Origin: Ignavibacteriaceae bacterium
GTDB taxonomy: Bacteria; Bacteroidota; Ignavibacteria; Ignavibacteriales; Ignavibacteriaceae
Direction: 5' to 3'
Length of the DNA: 30,619 bases
Assembly (NCBI GenBank): GCA_013388525.1
Contig: JACAFA010000141.1
Location: 1 to 30,619, forward strand
The position numbers and the translations under genes were made by a program. The stretch's first letter is position 1. Each line of letters starts with the position of its first letter. Positions 1 through 7,172 of this stretch are shown here, piece after piece. The notes under the pieces are model-generated. The model saw only the letters and a program-made list of their open reading frames with translations. It did no database searches and was not told the origin of the DNA.

Positions 1-60
1 CAATTCTGATGGAACTTTGCCCCGAACGTCATAAGCCTTAAAGCCTGCTATTTTACTCAT
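1..60 (-). CDS. Phosphomannomutase/phosphoglucomutase, N-terminal fragment (cut by window edge)
   Basis: Only the first 20 codons are present, reading leftwards from the ATG at 58-60. The translation contains 'FKAYDVRGKVPSEL', which matches the conserved N-terminus of bacterial phosphomannomutase/phosphoglucomutase enzymes of the alpha-D-phosphohexomutase family ('FKAYDIRGKVPxEL'). These enzymes interconvert hexose 1- and 6-phosphates for nucleotide-sugar and polysaccharide synthesis in the cytoplasm. A GGAG ribosome binding site lies about 5 bases upstream of the ATG on the minus strand. The catalytic serine and later domains lie outside the window, so mannose versus glucose specificity cannot be judged. 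The gene is divergent from the zinc-ribbon gene at 247. Confidence 0.75.
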   Translation of the reverse strand, partial: MSKIAGFKAYDVRGKVPSEL

Positions 61-164
61 ATTTACTCCATTTTAACTTGGGATGGATAATTTTTTCAAG
101 TACAAAGATATGGATTTTTCTGTCTGATAGATTCATATAAGTTTGGCACGTTATTAAGAATGAA

Positions 165-209
165 GTCCGCTTAAAAATTTAAATGAGAGAAAAATTTTTT
201 AGTGGACTT
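165..209. repeat. Long imperfect inverted repeat between divergent genes
   Basis: The arms 165-180 and 194-209 (starting AAGTCCGCTT and ending AGTGGACTT) pair over 16 positions with one G-T wobble and one mismatch, around a 13-base A-rich loop. It lies in the divergent spacer between the phosphohexomutase gene and the zinc-ribbon gene. It could be an RNA hairpin in the leader of the plus-strand gene, or a bidirectional transcription barrier. No T-tract directly follows on the plus strand. Confidence 0.5.
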
Positions 210-246
210 TTAATATTGAACTTACTACATTTGACATACAAAATTT

Positions 247-567
247 GTGGAGAGCGTTATCGAAACTAAAAATACTGTTAAGTGGCACTTCGCTAAATGC
301 AACAACACTAAATGTAATTCAATATTCCTGGTAGATCCGGAAGAATCTCAAGGGGATCTTGGTTATCTGTGTCCCGATTGCAGCAGAAAAACAACATCAT
401 CTCACATCGTTCAGTGCTCAAGCTGTAAAACAGTTCTGAACTTTGTTCGTGCAGCTCCTAATGAAGAGAAGGTAGTTTTTAATGTGCACAAATGTTCACA
501 CTGTATCGGAACAATTGAAGATGAATGGGAAATAGAACCTCTCTATTTTCCGGAGTCTTACATTTAG
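247..567 (+). CDS. Small double zinc-ribbon protein of unknown function
   Basis: A 106-residue acidic protein with eight cysteines in four pairs: C18/C23, C42/C45, C57/C60 and C83/C86. The spacing fits two tandem zinc ribbons, each made of two cysteine knuckles. There is no signal peptide or membrane segment, so it is probably cytoplasmic. I do not recognise the family. Small zinc ribbons of this kind are often nucleic-acid-binding or accessory proteins, but nothing here shows the role. The start is a GTG. An in-frame stop at 232-234 and the absence of any other methionine codon leave it as the only plausible start, and there is no clear Shine-Dalgarno sequence. It is a single-gene unit, closed by the terminator at 610-640. 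Confidence 0.7.
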   Translation: MESVIETKNTVKWHFAKCNNTKCNSIFLVDPEESQGDLGYLCPDCSRKTTSSHIVQCSSCKTVLNFVRAAPNEEKVVFNVHKCSHCIGTIEDEWEIEPLYFPESYI

Positions 568-609
568 AAAAAGCATCTTTCAAAACATTTGCGAAGAAGT
601 TCTTTTATG

Positions 610-640
610 AACCGGGTGGATTCGTCTATCCGGTTTTTTT
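610..640 (+). terminator. Intrinsic terminator after the zinc-ribbon gene
   Basis: The arms AACCGGGTGGA (610-620) and TCTATCCGGTT (625-635) form an 11-bp stem with two G-T wobbles and a TTCG tetraloop. A run of seven T (634-640) begins in the end of the stem. It lies 43 bases past the zinc-ribbon stop codon and is the expected end of that transcript. Confidence 0.85.
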
Positions 641-656
641 ATTTCCATCTTTCTGT

Positions 657-760
657 CTTTCCTGCCCTGGCTGTCAGGCAGGTAGGTTGTCAGGGATCTT
701 GCTTTACTCAATAACTCCCAGATTCTGGACTCTCCGCTTTCGGCGGATCGCCAGAATGAC
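657..760. repeat. Palindrome-rich intergenic element (REP-like)
   Basis: This block within the 332-base gap 568-899 has two hairpins. One pairs CCTGCC (661-666) with GGCAGG (677-682). The other pairs TTCTGG (723-728) with CCAGAA (751-756), with an inner stem of TCCGC (733-737) and GCGGA (743-747). It is GC-richer than its surroundings. No convincing gene lies in it. It has the look of a dispersed, non-coding palindromic repeat. The remainder of the gap holds the terminator at 610-640 and the promoter candidate at 806-842. Confidence 0.55.
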
Positions 761-805
761 ATAAACTTGGATCGTAGTTTTTTTTGAACGCATTTTTGAT
801 TTATC

Positions 806-842
806 AGAGAATAAATTATTCTCTTTCCACAAAGGATATAAT
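806..842 (+). promoter_or_regulatory. Candidate promoter with operator-like palindrome upstream of the S46 peptidase
   Basis: A perfect inverted repeat, AGAGAATAA then A then TTATTCTCT (806-824), is followed 12 bases later by a consensus -10 box, TATAAT (837-842). The palindrome covers the position where a -35 box would sit. A protein bound there could block or recruit polymerase (inference). The -35 match itself is weak. The S46 start is 57 bases downstream of the -10 box. Confidence 0.4.
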
Positions 843-899
843 CTGAGTAGTTTTGAAAGAGTAATTAAGTTTTATTCTAATCAATAACCTGAAACTAAA

Positions 900-3050
900 A
901 TGAAATTCTGTCCCATCCTTAACAAACTTTTTATTTTAATTGCTGCTTCTCTTTTAATTTATCAAAGTCCAGTAACATTCTCCCAGACCAATTATTCGGT
1001 TAATCTTGATACTGTTAAAGCCGGCAGATTCGATATGGGCAAGATGTGGACATTCGAATATCCTCCAACAGATTATTTTAGTGAAGAATACGGATTTACT
1101 CCTGACAAAGAATGGTATGACCACGTTCAACTGGCAACACTAAAGTTTGCTGATTACTGTTCAGCTTCATTTGTATCTGAGGATGGGCTTATCATGACAA
1201 ATCACCATTGTGCCAGAGAAAGTGTCTCTGATATTATTGGCGAAGGAGAAGAGTTTCATAAAGAAGGTTTTATTGCCTGGGAACTTTCTGATGAAAGACC
1301 TGTACCTGGTTTATTTGTTGAACAATGCATCGGGATTGAAGATGTTACAGAGGAAATTCAGTCTGTGCTAGAGACTGCACAATCAGACAGCGAACGATTA
1401 GTTATTGAATCTGAAATAATTGCTGAGATAGAAAGCAGATATCCCAACGATGAAGAAACATTTGCAAAAGTTACTCCCTTGTATTTCGGCGGAAAGTATT
1501 CGCTTTATTTTTATAAAAGATATAACGATGTGAGACTTGTCTTTGCACCTGAATCCCAGGCTGGTTATTTCGGCGGCGATTATGATAACTTCACTTATCC
1601 CCGTTACAACCTTGATTGCTCATTCTTCCGTGTTTACGATAAGGATGGAAATCCGTTAAAAGTTAATCACTTTTTCAAGTGGAGTAAAAGCGGAGCCGAA
1701 TCCGGAGAAGTTGTTTTTGTTCCCGGCAATCCCGCGTCAACCAACAGGCTAAACACAGTTGTGCAGCTTGAGTTTGCAAGAGATTACACTTATCCACAAA
1801 CCATACAACTTGTAGATAGTTTTATTGAATTTTTGGAAGGAATAATTAAGGAGGATCCGGAAGCATCAAGTTATCTGAATGATCAATTGCTCAACTATTA
1901 TAACTCAAAGAAAGCCTATGGCGGAATGCTTCAAGGTTTGAAAGATCCTGTGTTGATGCAAAAGAAAAGAATTTTTGAAAACAACCTGAAGGAAAAAGTA
2001 CAGTCGAATGATGAGCTAAATAAAAAGTACGGTAACATCTGGACAGAAATAGAAAAAGCAATGAGTGAAATGAAAGAGCTATCAAACCAGCAATCTGCGC
2101 TATCTTATGACAGTTTTGATTCACCGGAATATTTCTCTATTGCAACACAGTTAATTCAAATCGCTGAAGATTTGAAACTTTCTGAGTCAGACAGCAGTTA
2201 TGCTTACACTGATGATGAGCTTACTGAAACAATTGATGCGCTTATACCTGAAGATTTTGACTTTGATAAGAATAACGAGCTTCTCAAAAATAAAATTCAG
2301 CTTCTTTTTGAAACTATTGGAGAGAATGAATTTCTGAAAATTTTTACTAATGGTAAAAAGGGAAATGAAGCAGTTGAAGATATTCTCTCACGATCTTTTT
2401 TAACATCAGCCGAAAAGATGAAAAAGATTGTGAAGGAAGGACCATACGCCGTACTAAGCAGTGGCGATCCTTTTATTGAGTTTGTTCAGTTTTCTGATCA
2501 GAAGTCTGAATTAATATCTGTTCGTATTGATGAGCTTGCTACTAATGAAGCAAGTTCAAATCAGAAACTGGGACGAGCTTTGTTCGAAGTTTACGGAACT
2601 TCAATACCACCGGATGCAACATTCACTTTGAGAATTTCTGATGGAATAGTAAAAGGCTTTGACTACAACGGAACAATTGCACCACCGATTACCACATTTT
2701 ATGGAATGCTTGACCGTTATTATTCATTCGATAGAAATTTTCCCTGGAATCTTCACGAACGCTGGCTTGATGCACCAGAAGAATTTGATTTCTCAACTCC
2801 GTTTAATTTTGTTTCGACGAATGATGTTGTCGGCGGAAACTCCGGCAGCCCGATAATAAACAAGAATGCTGAAGTCGTCGGTGTTGCATTTGATGGAAAT
2901 ATCCAGAGTCTGCCGGGAGATTTTATTTACGATCCCGAAGTGAACAGGTCGGTTGGAGTCCATTCTACAGGAATGCTGGAAGCAATTAGAGATTTATATA
3001 AGTTTGAAAGACTGGCTGAAGAATTGGAAACCGGGAAATGTTGTTATTAG
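900..3050 (+). CDS. S46-family dipeptidyl-peptidase (DPP7/DPP11 type), exported
   Basis: A 716-residue serine exopeptidase of MEROPS family S46, chymotrypsin-like, releasing dipeptides from peptide N-termini in the periplasm. A signal peptide covers about residues 1-28 ('LFILIAASLLIYQSPVTFSQ'). The catalytic triad is visible as H103 in 'TNHHC', D239 in 'RYNLDCSFF' and S648 in 'GGNSGSP'. Length fits the family (about 700). The residue 18 after the catalytic serine, which sets P1 preference in this family, is glycine (G666 in 'FDGN'). That points to the DPP7 side (hydrophobic or broad P1) rather than the arginine-bearing, acidic-P1 DPP11 side. The gene stands alone behind the promoter candidate at 806-842 and has no Shine-Dalgarno sequence. 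Family assignment is firm. Substrate preference rests on one residue. Confidence 0.93.
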   Translation: MKFCPILNKLFILIAASLLIYQSPVTFSQTNYSVNLDTVKAGRFDMGKMWTFEYPPTDYFSEEYGFTPDKEWYDHVQLATLKFADYCSASFVSEDGLIMTNHHCARESVSDIIGEGEEFHKEGFIAWELSDERPVPGLFVEQCIGIEDVTEEIQSVLETAQSDSERLVIESEIIAEIESRYPNDEETFAKVTPLYFGGKYSLYFYKRYNDVRLVFAPESQAGYFGGDYDNFTYPRYNLDCSFFRVYDKDGNPLKVNHFFKWSKSGAESGEVVFVPGNPASTNRLNTVVQLEFARDYTYPQTIQLVDSFIEFLEGIIKEDPEASSYLNDQLLNYYNSKKAYGGMLQGLKDPVLMQKKRIFENNLKEKVQSNDELNKKYGNIWTEIEKAMSEMKELSNQQSALSYDSFDSPEYFSIATQLIQIAEDLKLSESDSSYAYTDDELTETIDALIPEDFDFDKNNELLKNKIQLLFETIGENEFLKIFTNGKKGNEAVEDILSRSFLTSAEKMKKIVKEGPYAVLSSGDPFIEFVQFSDQKSELISVRIDELATNEASSNQKLGRALFEVYGTSIPPDATFTLRISDGIVKGFDYNGTIAPPITTFYGMLDRYYSFDRNFPWNLHERWLDAPEEFDFSTPFNFVSTNDVVGGNSGSPIINKNAEVVGVAFDGNIQSLPGDFIYDPEVNRSVGVHSTGMLEAIRDLYKFERLAEELETGKCCY

Positions 3051-3062
3051 TTGGGATACGTA

Positions 3063-3109
3063 GCTCAGGTCTCCAGACCTGAGCAATGAACAGTTCTGGA
3101 GAACTGTTC
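3063..3109. repeat. Twin perfect palindromes with a shared core
   Basis: Two 22-base palindromes stand back to back, separated by three bases, between the convergent S46 and barrel genes. The first (3063-3084) has arms GCTCAGGTCT and AGACCTGAGC around CC. The second (3088-3109) has arms GAACAGTTCT and AGAACTGTTC around GG. Both contain the same inner core TCT-CC/GG-AGA, and bases differing between them change in pairs so that both stems stay perfect. No T-tract follows, so this is not a standard terminator, though it could end transcripts from both sides. Confidence 0.7.
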
Positions 3110-3157
3110 TACGGCTTTTGTTGTTATGGAACTCAGGACTCCAATTCTGTGAGAGTT

Positions 3158-3715
3158 TTAAAAAGTATAAAGCACAAAAGCGTGAATTGACGAATACTGC
3201 GGCAATGCATTAGTAAAAGTAATTCCGTATTCAGCACCGGCACCAAGTTTAAATCCATCAAGATTAAAACCTCTCAAATCAAATCCTCCGTTAATTGAAA
3301 GCACAACTCCGTAATTCCAGTTATCCGTATCGCTGAAAGTTCTGTCGTTCAATGCAAGTAAACCGACACCTTCCTCTAAAAAGTATCTTCCATCAAAATA
3401 TTGAGTGGTCACTCCTTTAAAAGTTATTCCTTGAATCCAAGGGAAATAAGGCTTTTCTACATTCGGTATTATTGCGTTGAAATCTTTAGCAAAGATAAAA
3501 CTGAGTCTTGGAAATACTTCAGAGAATAGTACCGTGTTTGTTTCAATAAAAACAGAAGTTGTAAAAACTCCGACAGATGGGGAGTTGCTTTTAATAAATC
3601 CTCCACCTACAGTTGCACCAGCAGAAAACATAAACTGTGCATTTGCTGTTGCAAAAATTCCTGAGATCAGGATTAAGCAAAACAATAATCGTATTTGCAA
3701 ATAGAATTTTTTCAA
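3158..3715 (-). CDS. Small outer-membrane beta-barrel-like protein
   Basis: A 185-residue protein with a clear signal peptide ('LLFCLILISGIFATANAQ', cleavage likely after ANA near residue 26). The mature part has alternating polar and aromatic/glycine residues and ends in 'HAFVLYTF' with a C-terminal phenylalanine, as is typical of outer-membrane barrels inserted by BAM. The length suits an eight-stranded barrel (inference). I do not recognise a specific family. It is convergent with the S46 gene and divergent from the nuclease gene, with a 60-base shared promoter region (3716-3775). Function unknown. Confidence 0.65.
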   Translation of the reverse strand: MKKFYLQIRLLFCLILISGIFATANAQFMFSAGATVGGGFIKSNSPSVGVFTTSVFIETNTVLFSEVFPRLSFIFAKDFNAIIPNVEKPYFPWIQGITFKGVTTQYFDGRYFLEEGVGLLALNDRTFSDTDNWNYGVVLSINGGFDLRGFNLDGFKLGAGAEYGITFTNALPQYSSIHAFVLYTF

Positions 3716-3775
3716 TTAACTTCAGAAAAGTTTATCAGAAAATTATTTATCAACACACAAAAATAAAGGTAAAAA

Positions 3776-4132
3776 ATGGAGCACACACTATATCATTACA
3801 AAGCAGTTGTGACTGCAGTTTATGACGGAGATACCTGCACAGTTGATATCGATCTCGGTTTAAGTACGTGGATTCGAGGTGAGAAACTGAGACTGAACAG
3901 AATCAACGCACCGGAACTTACCGGGAAAGAAAGACCTGAAGGAATTAAGTCTCGTGACTTTTTAAAATCTAAAATTCAAGGGAAAGAAATAACCATTGAA
4001 ACTATAAAAGACAGAAGAGAAAAATACGGACGATATCTTGCTGAAATCTGGATTGAAGATAAAAAAGGAAAGTTCGTCAACATAAACGACCTGATGGTAA
4101 GTGAAGGTTTTGCCAAATATCAGAAGTACTGA
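3776..4132 (+). CDS. Staphylococcal-nuclease-like (thermonuclease family) protein
   Basis: A 118-residue single-domain SNase-like protein, a calcium-dependent phosphodiesterase fold. Alignment by eye to micrococcal nuclease places D17 and D19 in 'VYDGDTCTV', R39 and E47 in 'RLNRINAPEL', and R86 in 'KYGRYLAEIW' at the positions of Asp19, Asp21, Arg35, Glu43 and Arg87. The calcium ligand Asp40 is replaced by N44, a change also seen in active family members. There is no signal peptide, unlike secreted staphylococcal nuclease, so it probably acts inside the cell unless exported another way. The start at 3776 directly precedes the domain and has an AAAGGT sequence just upstream. It is a single gene, divergent from the barrel gene. 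Confidence 0.85.
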   Translation: MEHTLYHYKAVVTAVYDGDTCTVDIDLGLSTWIRGEKLRLNRINAPELTGKERPEGIKSRDFLKSKIQGKEITIETIKDRREKYGRYLAEIWIEDKKGKFVNINDLMVSEGFAKYQKY

Positions 4133-4188
4133 TTTCGTTTTGATTCTTTCTTGTTGATTGAGAAATCTTGAAAAAATAAGTTAGCTTT

Positions 4189-4217
4189 TTGTTATTAAAC
4201 ATTCCGACGAATATAAA
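4189..4217 (+). promoter_or_regulatory. Sigma-70-like promoter for cydA
   Basis: TTGTTA (4189-4194) and TATAAA (4212-4217) are separated by exactly 17 bases. The -10 box ends 70 bases before the cydA start codon. This is the best-spaced promoter match seen in the 155-base gap upstream of the oxidase genes. No fumarate/nitrate-type (FNR) palindrome was found next to it. Confidence 0.45.
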
Positions 4218-4287
4218 TTCAGCTTCATACTATTAGAATTATTTTTAAGTTTGATTGTAGAAATAAAAATTATTATCTGAAATAAAT

Positions 4288-5664
4288 ATGGACGCTGAAA
4301 TACTTGCCCGTTTGCAATTCGCATTTACAATTGCCTTTCATTACGTATATCCTCCCTTAAGTATTGGTCTTGGCGTTATAATGGTTATTATGGAAGGAAT
4401 GTACCTTAAGACAAAAAATCCTCTTTATGAAAAGATGACAAAGTTCTGGGTGAAGGTTTTCGCACTTACCTTTGCAATTGGTGTAGCAACAGGGATTGTT
4501 ATGGAATTCGAATTTGGAACTAACTGGGCAACTTACTCAAGGTATGTTGGTGATGTCTTCGGAAGTGCGTTGGCTGCAGAAGGTATTTTTGCATTTTTCC
4601 TTGAGTCCGGTTTCCTTGCAATACTCGTATTCGGCTGGGACAAAGTTAAACCACCAATGCATTTTTTTTCAACGATTATGGTTTCACTCGGTTCAATGTT
4701 TAGCGCAGTCTGGATTGTAGTTGCAAATTCCTGGATGCAAACTCCAGCAGGATATCATATTGTTGGTGAAGGAATGAATGCTCGTGCCGAAATTACAGAT
4801 TTCTGGGCGCTGGTTTTTAATCCTTCTTCAGTTGATAGATTGTTACACGTACTTTCAGGGGCATGGCTTGCCGGAGCTTTCCTTGTTATAAGTGTCAGTG
4901 CATATTACCTGTTAAAGAAACGACATCTGGAATTTTCAAAATCATCAATTAAGATTGCTCTGGTGCTTGCATGCTTTGCATCTATCTTTCAGCTTTTTAC
5001 CGGGCACAGCAGTGCTGTTGGGGTTAGTAAAAATCAACCGGCAAAACTTGCTGCGATGGAAGCTGTTTATGATACACAAGAAAATGCACCTTTGTATTTA
5101 TTTGGCTGGGTGAACGATGATAAACAGGAAGTTAATTTTGGAATAGCTGTACCGGGAATGCTCAGTTATCTGATTGGGTTTAATCCTAAAACTCAGGTAA
5201 TAGGATTGAACGATTTTCCGGAAGATCAAAAACCACCAGTAAATATTGTTTTTCAATCTTATCATATTATGGTTGCTATAGGTTTTGCTTTGATTGGAAT
5301 AAGTCTGGTTGGAGTATTTTTCTGGTGGAGAGGAAGTTTATTTGAAAAGAAATGGATGTTATGGGTTTTCGTTTTCTCGGTTCTCGGTCCACAGATTGCC
5401 AACCAGCTTGGATGGATTACTGCCGAAGTTGGTAGACAGCCATGGATAGTTTACGGAATTCTCAGAACATCTGAAGGTCTTTCAAAAGCTGTTGAAAGCG
5501 GACAAATTTTGTTTTCGTTAATTCTGTTTACCATAATTTATCTTTTTCTGTTTGTTCTTTTTATCTATTTACTGAATGAAAAAATAAAACACGGACCTGA
5601 AGATGTGGATAAATTATCATCCGAGTACGAACATCAAAAATCATTATTTAAAAGCACCAAATAA
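4288..5664 (+). CDS. cydA: Cytochrome bd oxidase subunit I
   Basis: A 458-residue membrane subunit carrying all three hemes of the quinol:O2 oxidoreductase, which reduces oxygen to water in the cytoplasmic membrane at high affinity. Heme ligands match those of E. coli CydA: H18 in '[13 protein letters not shown]', H187 in 'DRLLHVLSG' and M328 in 'YHIMVAIGF'. The signature GRQPW is at 382-386. The quinol loop begins at '[20 protein letters not shown]' and is of the short type, which explains the length below the roughly 520 residues of E. coli. About nine membrane helices are apparent. The last codons and stop (acc aaa taa) lie inside the left arm of the inserted element at 5657-6125, so the native C-terminus has probably been altered. 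There is no clear Shine-Dalgarno sequence. Confidence 0.97.
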   Translation: MDAEILARLQFAFTIAFHYVYPPLSIGLGVIMVIMEGMYLKTKNPLYEKMTKFWVKVFALTFAIGVATGIVMEFEFGTNWATYSRYVGDVFGSALAAEGIFAFFLESGFLAILVFGWDKVKPPMHFFSTIMVSLGSMFSAVWIVVANSWMQTPAGYHIVGEGMNARAEITDFWALVFNPSSVDRLLHVLSGAWLAGAFLVISVSAYYLLKKRHLEFSKSSIKIALVLACFASIFQLFTGHSSAVGVSKNQPAKLAAMEAVYDTQENAPLYLFGWVNDDKQEVNFGIAVPGMLSYLIGFNPKTQVIGLNDFPEDQKPPVNIVFQSYHIMVAIGFALIGISLVGVFFWWRGSLFEKKWMLWVFVFSVLGPQIANQLGWITAEVGRQPWIVYGILRTSEGLSKAVESGQILFSLILFTIIYLFLFVLFIYLLNEKIKHGPEDVDKLSSEYEHQKSLFKSTK

Positions 5665-6125
5665 CAAAAAACAAATGACAAATAATTTCGAATGATCAAT
5701 AATCAAAATTCAAAACCCAAATATGATTTTGAGGAAAGAGCTTTTCAATTTGCGAAAGATGTCAGATTATTTGTTAAAACCTTGCCAAAGACAATTGCTA
5801 ATTTTGAAGATATTAAACAACTTGTAAGAGCATCCGGTTCGGTTGGTGCGAATTATATTGAAGCGAATGAATCACTTGGCAAAAAAGATTTTTTAATGAG
5901 AATCAAAATCTGCAGGAAGGAAGCTAAAGAAGGTGTTTATTTCCTTGGGTTAATAAATGAGACAAATGAATTAGAAAATAAAACTGAAGCTGAAAGATTA
6001 ATCCAGGAAGGAATTGAATTAAAGAAAATATTTTCATCAATTATAGAAAAATCTAAATGATACTTAGTTTGAAATTTAGAATTTCGATATTATTATTTAT
6101 TTGTGATTTGAAAATTGTTATTTGG
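5657..6125. mobile_element. IVS-like element with inverted terminal repeats, inserted between cydA and cydB
   Basis: The arms 5657-5685 and 6097-6125 are inverted copies (left arm begins CCAAATAACAA and ends CAAATGACAAATAA) agreeing at 24 of 29 positions. Weaker complementarity continues inward (ATTTCGA against ATATCGA, AATTCAAAAC against ATTTCAAACT). The element encloses one gene, the four-helix-bundle protein, and nothing else. This is the layout of the intervening sequences known from 23S rRNA genes, but the host here is the cydAB operon. It covers the cydA stop codon on the left and ends 18 bases before the cydB start on the right. No transposase is present. Boundaries are inferred from the repeats. 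Confidence 0.6.
5692..6060 (+). CDS. Four-helix-bundle protein of the S23/23S rRNA intervening-sequence family
   Basis: A 122-residue helical protein with the family's hallmark central stretch: 'DIKQLVRASGSVGANYIEAN' followed by 'KKDFLMRIKICRKEAKE'. The family (often annotated 'four helix bundle protein' or S23) is best known as the product of ORFs inside intervening sequences of bacterial 23S rRNA. It forms a small helical bundle and its biochemical role is not settled. Here the gene sits inside an inverted-repeat element between cydA and cydB. It does not belong to the oxidase. It starts 27 bases after the cydA stop, has no Shine-Dalgarno sequence, and would be co-transcribed with both oxidase genes. 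The neighbouring DNA is unusually rich in CAAAT/AATAAC-type words. Confidence 0.9.
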   Translation: MINNQNSKPKYDFEERAFQFAKDVRLFVKTLPKTIANFEDIKQLVRASGSVGANYIEANESLGKKDFLMRIKICRKEAKEGVYFLGLINETNELENKTEAERLIQEGIELKKIFSSIIEKSK

Positions 6126-6143
6126 AATTTCCCGTAGGTTTTT

Positions 6144-7172
6144 ATGGAACTAACTTTTGATTTAAACACAATCTGGTTTTTGCTGATAGGTGCTCTGCTT
6201 TCAGGGTACGCAATACTTGACGGCTTTGACCTTGGTGTTGGGATGTTGCACCTATTTGTTAAAGAGGATAAAGAACGAAGAATAATGATCAACTCCATAG
6301 GTCCGGTCTGGGATGGAAATGAAGTCTGGCTTGTTACAGGTGGAGGTGCTTTGTTTGCTGCTTTCCCTCATGTATATGCGACTGTCTTTTCAGGTTTTTA
6401 TAACGCATTTATGATCCTTCTTTTTATGTTGATTTTTCGTGCTGTCGCAATTGAATTCAGAAGCAAGCAGCCAATGAAATGGTGGAGACAAATGTGGGAT
6501 GTTGCATTCAGCGTCGCCAGTTTTCTAATTGCACTTTTGATGGGAATTGCTCTTGGAAATATTATTACCGGAATTCCTATCGGGTCTGATAAAGAGTTTA
6601 TCGGCACTTTCCTCGGACTTCTAAATCCGTACGCTCTACTCATTGGTATTACAACTGTAGCATTGTTTATGATGCACGGTGCTATTTATGGTGTTATGAA
6701 AACAGAAGGTGAGCTTCAGGCAAGATTGAGAGGATGGGTAAATAATTCGATAATATTTTTTGTGATTTGCTACGTAACTGCAACAATGGCTACATTAATT
6801 TATTATCCTCATATGGTTGATAATTTCAGAGCAGTTCCAATATTGTTTGTAATTGCTTTACTGAATATGCTTGCAATTGCAAACATTCCAAGAGAAATTT
6901 CCAAAGGCAGGGAATTAAGAGCTTTCTTTTCATCGGCTGCATCTATCGCAGCACTGCTTTTGTTATTTGCCATCGGAATATTTCCGAATATCGTTTACTC
7001 AAATCCCAACCCTGAGTACAGTCTTACCATTTACAATGCGGCGAGTTCTGAAAAAACTTTAACGATGATGTTGATTATAGCATTGATTGGAATTCCATTT
7101 GTGTTTGCATACACAATTACGATTTATTGGATTTTCAGGGGTAAGGTTAAGATTGATGAGATGAGTTATTAA
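6144..7172 (+). CDS. cydB: Cytochrome bd oxidase subunit II
   Basis: A 342-residue integral membrane partner of CydA. Signature segments are 'GYAILDGFDLGVGMLHLF' near residue 20 and 'GPVWDGNEVWLVTGGGALF' near residue 55, followed by seven or so further hydrophobic helices. Length is normal for the shorter CydB type. It normally follows cydA directly. Here 479 bases with the inserted four-helix-bundle cassette intervene. No cydX-like small subunit and no cydDC transporter genes are in the window. The start is the ATG just after the element, with a weak TAGGT upstream. The 3' end overlaps that of the convergent AmpG-like gene by four bases (7169-7172), the two sharing TTAA. Confidence 0.96.
   Translation: MELTFDLNTIWFLLIGALLSGYAILDGFDLGVGMLHLFVKEDKERRIMINSIGPVWDGNEVWLVTGGGALFAAFPHVYATVFSGFYNAFMILLFMLIFRAVAIEFRSKQPMKWWRQMWDVAFSVASFLIALLMGIALGNIITGIPIGSDKEFIGTFLGLLNPYALLIGITTVALFMMHGAIYGVMKTEGELQARLRGWVNNSIIFFVICYVTATMATLIYYPHMVDNFRAVPILFVIALLNMLAIANIPREISKGRELRAFFSSAASIAALLLLFAIGIFPNIVYSNPNPEYSLTIYNAASSEKTLTMMLIIALIGIPFVFAYTITIYWIFRGKVKIDEMSY

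Noticed and set aside
525..764. Open reading frame of 79 codons on the plus strand (and a 60-codon one opposite)
   Set aside because: It overlaps the zinc-ribbon gene, runs through the terminator and the palindromic block, and its translation has no protein-like pattern.
3061..3084. The string TAGCTCAGG resembles the D-arm start of a tRNA
   Set aside because: It is part of a perfect palindrome; no acceptor stem, anticodon arm or TTC loop can be built around it.
5692..6060. The four-helix-bundle gene read as a third cytochrome bd subunit (cydX-like)
   Set aside because: It has no membrane segment and clearly matches the S23/IVS family; CydX is a single short membrane helix.
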